Source of the DNA: Antedon mediterranea
Taxonomy: Eukaryota > Echinodermata > Crinoidea > Comatulida > Antedonidae
DNA: 64,000 bases
Reading direction: 5' to 3'
NCBI RefSeq assembly: GCF_964355755.1
Contig: NC_092677.1
Span: 14,594,601 to 14,658,600 of the forward strand
Shown here: one piece after another, positions 59,286 to 64,000 of the stretch
Position numbering within the stretch: position 1 is the first letter of the stretch
How the letters are laid out: every line of letters starts with the position of its first letter
Program-made: the position numbers and the translations under genes
The notes under the pieces: generated by a model
The model's input: only the letters and a program-made list of their open reading frames with translations
Database searches by the model: none
What the model was told of the DNA's origin: nothing

Positions 59286-62200
59286 TTAAGTTAATGGTTT
59301 TCGTGACAATCCGTCAGCATTACCATTAGAAATACCCCTTCTATGTACAACAGTAAAGCAATAAGGTTGTAAATCAAGACTCCATCTAGTTAGTCTTTTG
59401 TTTGTCTCTTTCATTTCAACCAACCATTTGAGTGGTTGATGGTCAGTAACTATCTTAAATTTTCTGCCTAGTAGATAATATCGCAGACTTTCGACAGCCC
59501 ATTTTATAGCTAAACACTCTTTCTCTATAGTTGCATAATTCTGTTCTCTTGGGAACATCTTACGACTAAGATACAATACTGGATGGTCAGTACCATCAGG
59601 ACCTAGTTGACTAAGTACTGCACCTAACCCTCGATCTGACGCATCTGTTTGCAGTATAAACTCTGCATTAAAATCTGGGTTTCGTAACACAGGGTCTGAA
59701 CATAACGCCTGTTTTAACTTTACAAGTGCATCTTCGCACTCAGGCGTCCATTTGATTTTATCTGGATGTTTTTTCCCCGTCAGATCAGTTAGAGGTGCTG
59801 CAATGTCAGCATAATTAGGAATAAACTTTCGGTAGTATCCTGTCAGGCCAAGAAAAGATTTAACATCCTTCTTAGTTTTAGGTTTTTCCCATTGTACTAC
59901 CGCTTCTACCTTAGTCTTTTGAGGACGTATCATTCCCTCTCCAACTACATACCCTAAATAATGCACTTTACTATGTGCGAAACTACATTTTGCAGGTTTG
60001 ACTGTCAGATTAGCTTGCTTGAGGGTCTGAAAAATGTCCCTAAGATGATGGATATGACTTTCCCAGTCTGGACTAAATATTACCAGATCATCCATATAAG
60101 CTGCTGCATAAGATTCTTTCTTGCGCAACAGTTGATCCATCATTCTTTGAAACGTTGCAGGAGCCCCATGCAAGCCAAATGGTAAATACTTAAATTGATA
60201 CAAACCCATTGGTGTTGAAAAAGCTGTATATGGTTTTGACCGTTCAGTTAATGGAACCTGCCAGTAACCTTTACATAAATCTAACTTCGTTATAAATTTA
60301 GCAGGACCAACCCTGCCTATTATTTCATCTATTCGAGGCATTGGATATGCATCAAACTTGCTCAAGCTATTCACTTTTTTGTAATTTACGCAAAAGCGAG
60401 CTGTACCGTCCGGCTTTGGTACCATGATATAAGGAGAGGACCAGGGACTGTGAGACTCTTCTATTACCCCAAGTTCCAACATAGATTCTATCTCTTCTTT
60501 TACTTTGCCTAACTTAGCCTGAGGAATTGGATAAGCTCTTAATCTAACTGGGTGTACCCCTAGGTTCATTTCAATATCATGCTTTATTACAGTAGTTTTC
60601 CCTGGCTTGTCCTGTAACACTGAGTCAAATTCAGAAAACACCTCCGCTAAATCTGAAAGCTGAGATTCATCTAATCCTTCACCAGAATCTAAGGTTAAAT
60701 TGGAACTAGAAATATTTGACCAAGAAATGTCCTTATCCTGACCCTCGTCTTGTCCAGTTACATCATTTATAGCCAGCATAACCTCAATAGTTCTACGATG
60801 AAATTGTTTTAAAAGATTTATGTGGTAGACTTTTGACTTTTTCCGTTTATCATTAGTTTCCACCTCATAGTTTACTGGACCTAGTTTCCTTAAAACCTTG
60901 TAAGGACCTTGCCATTTTGCCTCTAATGCATCGTTACTAGATGGTAAGAGTAATAGGACTTCATCACCTGGACTAAATTCTCTACAAACAGATTTCTTAT
61001 CATATTTTTGTTTTTGCCTTGTTTGGGATAGTTCAATGTTTTCCTGGACTAGATCTTTCATTGAAGTTAACCTATCTCTCATTTTAACAACGTGTGAAAC
61101 CACACTTTGAGGACCTGTCACCGTGCCTGTCCACATTTCTTTCATTATATCAAGTGGACCTCGTACCTTCCAACCATACAATAATTCAAATGGAGAGAAC
61201 CCAGTTGACTCCTGCGGTACCTCCCTATAAGCAAATAATAGGTATGGAAGCAATTTATCCCATTCTCGGGGATCATCCTGAACAAATTTTCTAATCATAG
61301 CCTTGAGGGTGCCATTAAATCTTTCCACTAATCCATCGGTTTGTGGATGGTAGGGAGAAGTAGTCAAGCCCTTAATTGAAAGTAACTTATAAATTTGACT
61401 CAACAACTTAGAGGTAAAGTTAGAGCCTTGATCGGTTAAAATTTCTGTTGGTACCCCTACCCTGGAAAATAATTTAATCAACTCATCCGCTATCTTTGGA
61501 GCTTCAATACTTCTCAGTGGGATAGCCTCCGGATATCGAGTTGCATAATCACATATAACCAAGACATATTTATTTCCTGTCTTACTCCGTGCTAGTGGAC
61601 CAACAATGTCCATAGCGATTCGGCGGAATGGTTCACTGATTATTGGCATAGGAATCATCGGGGCCTTCAATTTAGTTTTATACTTTGAAGTTTTCTGACA
61701 ATTTTCACAAGTGTTACAATATTCGGTCACATCCTTTCTAATACCAGGCCAAAAGAATCTCTGCTTTATCCTATCTAATGTCTTTTTCCTACCTAAATGA
61801 CCTGCCAAAGGAATATCATGTGAGACTTTCAATACACTATTACGGCAAGGGTATGGAACCACTAATTGCTCTATTGGTTCTGTCTGGTGTTTAGTGAAAA
61901 CCAGCCTAAATAAAATTCCATCCTTACAGACTATCTTTATAGTGTCATCATCTTTCTGTACTAACATCTGTTCTCGAAGTGAAATTAAAGTTCTATCCTT
62001 AACCTGATAATCCTTAATTTTATCTCTGCCAATATCTAAAATGTCTAATTCCCTATCTTGGCTAGATTGAGCTTCCTTTGTTTTTGCAAACTCTTTCCTA
62101 ACTTTTCGTTTCTCACTTCTGGTTTTATGAACTTTTTCCTTGGGAGGGTTGTTACTGAGTAGTTGGCCATCTAAATGTCCAAATTCTTCTTGAAAATTAA

Positions 62201-63839
62201 CCACATCATCTAGCTGATGTGAAATAACCCCAGAAGCTTTTTCCGACTTTAATTCGTTTTCCTCTCTTAGTTTTTCTTTTCTAGCATGATCTCTAGTGGC
62301 AACAAAACTATGCCTATCATGATTCTTATCCCCCTTCCCTAATAAGTCTCCAAATTTAGGAAAGTCCCTACCAAGAATTACATCTCTTGGTAAATCGCTG
62401 CAAACGCCAACCAACAAATTATGGTCTTCGTTATTAATCTTAATATTGACGAATGCAGTAGGATAGGCTTGGACATGGTCATGGACGCACCTGCATGTAA
62501 TTTTAGCTTGCTCCGCGCGATTAATTTTCTTAGCCGCTACTAAATCAGAATGAACAAGTGTCATATCACATCCAGAGTCTATCAAAATTTCACAATCACA
62601 TCCTTCAACTAGGCCTCTACAAATGTAAGGTGTACATGGTTTTGAAACAGTATCTGTCTTTGTCGACAAAAAGCCATCCTTACTTCGACAAAATCGTTCT
62701 ATGTGGCCTACTTTTTTGCACCGTCTACAAACGAGAGGTTGTCTAGCGTCAGATTGTGATTTATGAAAGTTATCAGGGGGATTATTATTACCCTTACTGT
62801 CAACTTCAGGAGTGCCTTTCACTGTTTTCTCCTGGTTGTTTCTATTTTCGTGTTTTCTATTTTGAAACTTTTTCTCAAAATCGATACCTTTTCTAGCTTG
62901 AAAATAATTATCTGCTAATTCTGCAGCATTTAATCCAGAATCTGGTTTATGTTCTTTAACCCAAATTTGTACCCCTGTGGGCATAATATCTATTAATTGC
63001 TCTAAAATAACAATTTCAGCTAAATCATCTTTGCTTTTATCAGCAGGCCTAGCCCACTTAGTAAATAAATCTTTTAACCTAACATACATTTCTCTATAAC
63101 TTTCTTCACTTTTCTTTTTAATTGACCTAAACCTTTGCCTATATGTCTCTTCAGTTATGTCATACCTTTGTAATATTGCTTTCTTCACTATGTCGTACTG
63201 GTTACTTTCTGTCACTGGTAGTGATGCATAGGCCGCTCTTGCTTTGCCTGTCAAATGAGGTATTAGTTTTACTACCCAGTGTTCTTTTCGCCACTCATAG
63301 GTGTTAGCAATTCGTTCAAACGTAGTGAGATAATTTTCAATATCATCACTATCAGAAAGTTTTGCAATCTGAACTTCTTTCAATCTCATCATGTCTTTTA
63401 ATCGTTTCTCCTCACTGTCCTTTTGCTTATCCATTAACGCCATTACTAACGCTTGCTGTTTCTCCATATCTTCCCTACGTAAACGTTCTTGTCTTTCCAT
63501 ATCTTCTTTGCGTAAACGTTCTTGTTTTTCCATATCTTCTTTGCGTAAACGTTCTTGTTGTTCCATCATCTGCTGCATCATAAGATTCTGTTGTTGCATT
63601 TGCTGCTGCATTTGCTGCTGCATTTGCTGCTGCATTTGCTGCTGCATTTGCTGCTGCATCAACAACAAAACATCTTTTGAAGATGAGTCAGCCCCTGTAG
63701 GGTTATGTCCACTGGTTGGTCCAGACTCTTCTGCCTGTTGTTCAGGTTGTATTGACTGAACCGATTCTACCTCAGAATCAGATTCATCGCCGCCGCTGTA
63801 TTCTCTACCGGATCTTGTTGTTGATTGTTTATCAGCCAT
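59286..63839 (-). CDS. Gag-Pol polyprotein of a Gmr1-like Ty3/gypsy LTR retrotransposon
   Basis: A single uninterrupted frame of 1517 codons encodes all proteins for retrotransposition. In order: an N-terminal acidic region; six MQQQ units (residues 61-84); three 11-residue charged repeats (92-124) forming a predicted coiled coil; a capsid region (about 160-320) resembling the SCAN domain; a zinc knuckle C371-x2-C374-x4-H379-x4-C384; an aspartic protease with DSG at 421-423 and ILGRDF at 488-493; integrase with H674/H681/C711/C714 zinc site, catalytic D744, D803 and E839 (35 residues apart) and a GPY motif at 978-980; reverse transcriptase (about 1083-1300) with LPFG and YMDD at 1248-1251; and RNase H with D1399, E1439, D1466 and D1509. 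Integrase preceding reverse transcriptase is the Gmr1-type order. No stop or frameshift separates gag from pol. The ATG at 63839 is the first in frame after the leader. No chromodomain is visible after GPY. Confidence 0.95.
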   Translation of the reverse strand: MADKQSTTRSGREYSGGDESDSEVESVQSIQPEQQAEESGPTSGHNPTGADSSSKDVLLLMQQQMQQQMQQQMQQQMQQQMQQQNLMMQQMMEQQERLRKEDMEKQERLRKEDMERQERLRREDMEKQQALVMALMDKQKDSEEKRLKDMMRLKEVQIAKLSDSDDIENYLTTFERIANTYEWRKEHWVVKLIPHLTGKARAAYASLPVTESNQYDIVKKAILQRYDITEETYRQRFRSIKKKSEESYREMYVRLKDLFTKWARPADKSKDDLAEIVILEQLIDIMPTGVQIWVKEHKPDSGLNAAELADNYFQARKGIDFEKKFQNRKHENRNNQEKTVKGTPEVDSKGNNNPPDNFHKSQSDARQPLVCRRCKKVGHIERFCRSKDGFLSTKTDTVSKPCTPYICRGLVEGCDCEILIDSGCDMTLVHSDLVAAKKINRAEQAKITCRCVHDHVQAYPTAFVNIKINNEDHNLLVGVCSDLPRDVILGRDFPKFGDLLGKGDKNHDRHSFVATRDHARKEKLREENELKSEKASGVISHQLDDVVNFQEEFGHLDGQLLSNNPPKEKVHKTRSEKRKVRKEFAKTKEAQSSQDRELDILDIGRDKIKDYQVKDRTLISLREQMLVQKDDDTIKIVCKDGILFRLVFTKHQTEPIEQLVVPYPCRNSVLKVSHDIPLAGHLGRKKTLDRIKQRFFWPGIRKDVTEYCNTCENCQKTSKYKTKLKAPMIPMPIISEPFRRIAMDIVGPLARSKTGNKYVLVICDYATRYPEAIPLRSIEAPKIADELIKLFSRVGVPTEILTDQGSNFTSKLLSQIYKLLSIKGLTTSPYHPQTDGLVERFNGTLKAMIRKFVQDDPREWDKLLPYLLFAYREVPQESTGFSPFELLYGWKVRGPLDIMKEMWTGTVTGPQSVVSHVVKMRDRLTSMKDLVQENIELSQTRQKQKYDKKSVCREFSPGDEVLLLLPSSNDALEAKWQGPYKVLRKLGPVNYEVETNDKRKKSKVYHINLLKQFHRRTIEVMLAINDVTGQDEGQDKDISWSNISSSNLTLDSGEGLDESQLSDLAEVFSEFDSVLQDKPGKTTVIKHDIEMNLGVHPVRLRAYPIPQAKLGKVKEEIESMLELGVIEESHSPWSSPYIMVPKPDGTARFCVNYKKVNSLSKFDAYPMPRIDEIIGRVGPAKFITKLDLCKGYWQVPLTERSKPYTAFSTPMGLYQFKYLPFGLHGAPATFQRMMDQLLRKKESYAAAYMDDLVIFSPDWESHIHHLRDIFQTLKQANLTVKPAKCSFAHSKVHYLGYVVGEGMIRPQKTKVEAVVQWEKPKTKKDVKSFLGLTGYYRKFIPNYADIAAPLTDLTGKKHPDKIKWTPECEDALVKLKQALCSDPVLRNPDFNAEFILQTDASDRGLGAVLSQLGPDGTDHPVLYLSRKMFPREQNYATIEKECLAIKWAVESLRYYLLGRKFKIVTDHQPLKWLVEMKETNKRLTRWSLDLQPYCFTVVHRRGISNGNADGLSRKPLT
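63468..63566 (-). repeat. Three 33-bp tandem repeats inside gag
   Basis: They encode MEQQERLRKED, MEKQERLRKED and MERQERLRRED; a partial fourth (MEKQ) follows. The 11-residue period with charged and hydrophobic alternation predicts a helical coiled coil. Variation in unit number between element copies would be expected. Confidence 0.85.
63588..63659 (-). repeat. Six 12-bp tandem repeats inside gag (MQQQ)
   Basis: The plus strand shows CATTTGCTGCTG-type units in tandem, encoding six MQQQ tetrapeptides on the minus strand. Adjacent to further Q- and M-rich residues. A typical slippage-prone coding repeat. Confidence 0.9.
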
Positions 63840-64000
63840 ATTTTAAATCTGGATTAGGGTCTTGTTACTAGTTAATCGTAGTTACCGAGACGTTCACAAG
63901 TCTACTGTTCCAAATAAAATAATCTACTGTTCTTTAAACAATGTTTGTGTACTTACGATTAAACAAAACGTAGCACCACGGCTTCCGTAAAATATCACAG
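63840..64000 (-). other. Retrotransposon leader (partial)
   Basis: The 161 bp upstream of the gag ATG in element orientation belong to the leader. No LTR terminus (GGAGTTCGTGACA) occurs here, so the 5' LTR and primer-binding site probably lie beyond the window. A TGGTGCTACG word near 63973-63982 (minus) begins with the TGG expected of a tRNA primer site, but without an adjoining LTR end it is not supported. Confidence 0.55.

Noticed and set aside
59961-62746. Plus-strand frames of 62-74 codons inside the element
   Set aside because: Antisense shadows of pol.
63362-63759. Plus-strand serine and cysteine-rich frames over the gag start
   Set aside because: Antisense shadows of the gag repeats on the minus strand.
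63840-64000. 5' LTR or primer-binding site of the retrotransposon
   Set aside because: No segment matches the 3' LTR terminus within the window, so the 5' LTR must lie beyond its end.

Overview
The window is eukaryotic, A+T-rich (about two thirds A+T by eye) and gene-poor, with no bacterial-style gene layout. It most likely comes from a marine deuterostome invertebrate such as an echinoderm. That placement is inference from three signs: a Gmr1-type Ty3/gypsy retrotransposon (a group known from deuterostomes), a non-LTR/SINE 3' tail reading GCGCTATATAAG followed by an ATT microsatellite, and many copies of the palindromic word TAGGCCTA. Most open frames of 60 to 105 codons here are what chance gives in this composition and are not annotated.

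The one certain gene is at the right end on the minus strand (58609-64000, running off the window). It is an apparently intact LTR retrotransposon with one 1517-codon Gag-Pol frame, a polypurine tract and a 448-bp 3' LTR. Its domain order is Gag, protease, integrase, reverse transcriptase, RNase H, so integrase precedes reverse transcriptase as in Ty1/copia although every domain is Ty3/gypsy-like. Its Gag core resembles the vertebrate SCAN domain. The 5' LTR lies beyond position 64000.

Host coding sequence is sparse and only tentatively identified. There is a possible signal-peptide first coding exon with a good splice donor (4877-4993, +), whose last residues resemble the start of the MASP/C1r/C1s CUB domain. 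There is also an exon-like open block with plausible splice sites (32269-32537, -) and a small single-exon secreted-type frame with CCAAT and TATA-like elements upstream (48254-48502, +). No complete host gene can be assembled from the window, so most of it is probably intron or intergenic DNA.

The rest is a mosaic of small repeats. MITE family A has CTCTGTCTACACT ends (832, 6129, 55698, 58054). Family B has GTATAATCCCACCCC ends (16424, 39957). Dispersed family C has three copies (1167, 40531, 53771). There are also a hAT-like miniature element (3326), 3' ends of non-LTR elements (3115, 9080 and weaker ones), a tRNA-derived SINE-like piece (56896), an 18-bp minisatellite with a 72-bp higher-order repeat (22641-22928), a satellite-like array with a period near 170 bp (41973-42825), smaller tandem repeats and a perfect 18-bp-stem hairpin (25965-26009). 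Several GC-richer patches without repeat or coding signal (near 13.5, 15.3, 19.6, 43.9, 45.0, 50.5 and 51.6 kb) are candidates for conserved regulatory elements, which only comparative data could confirm.
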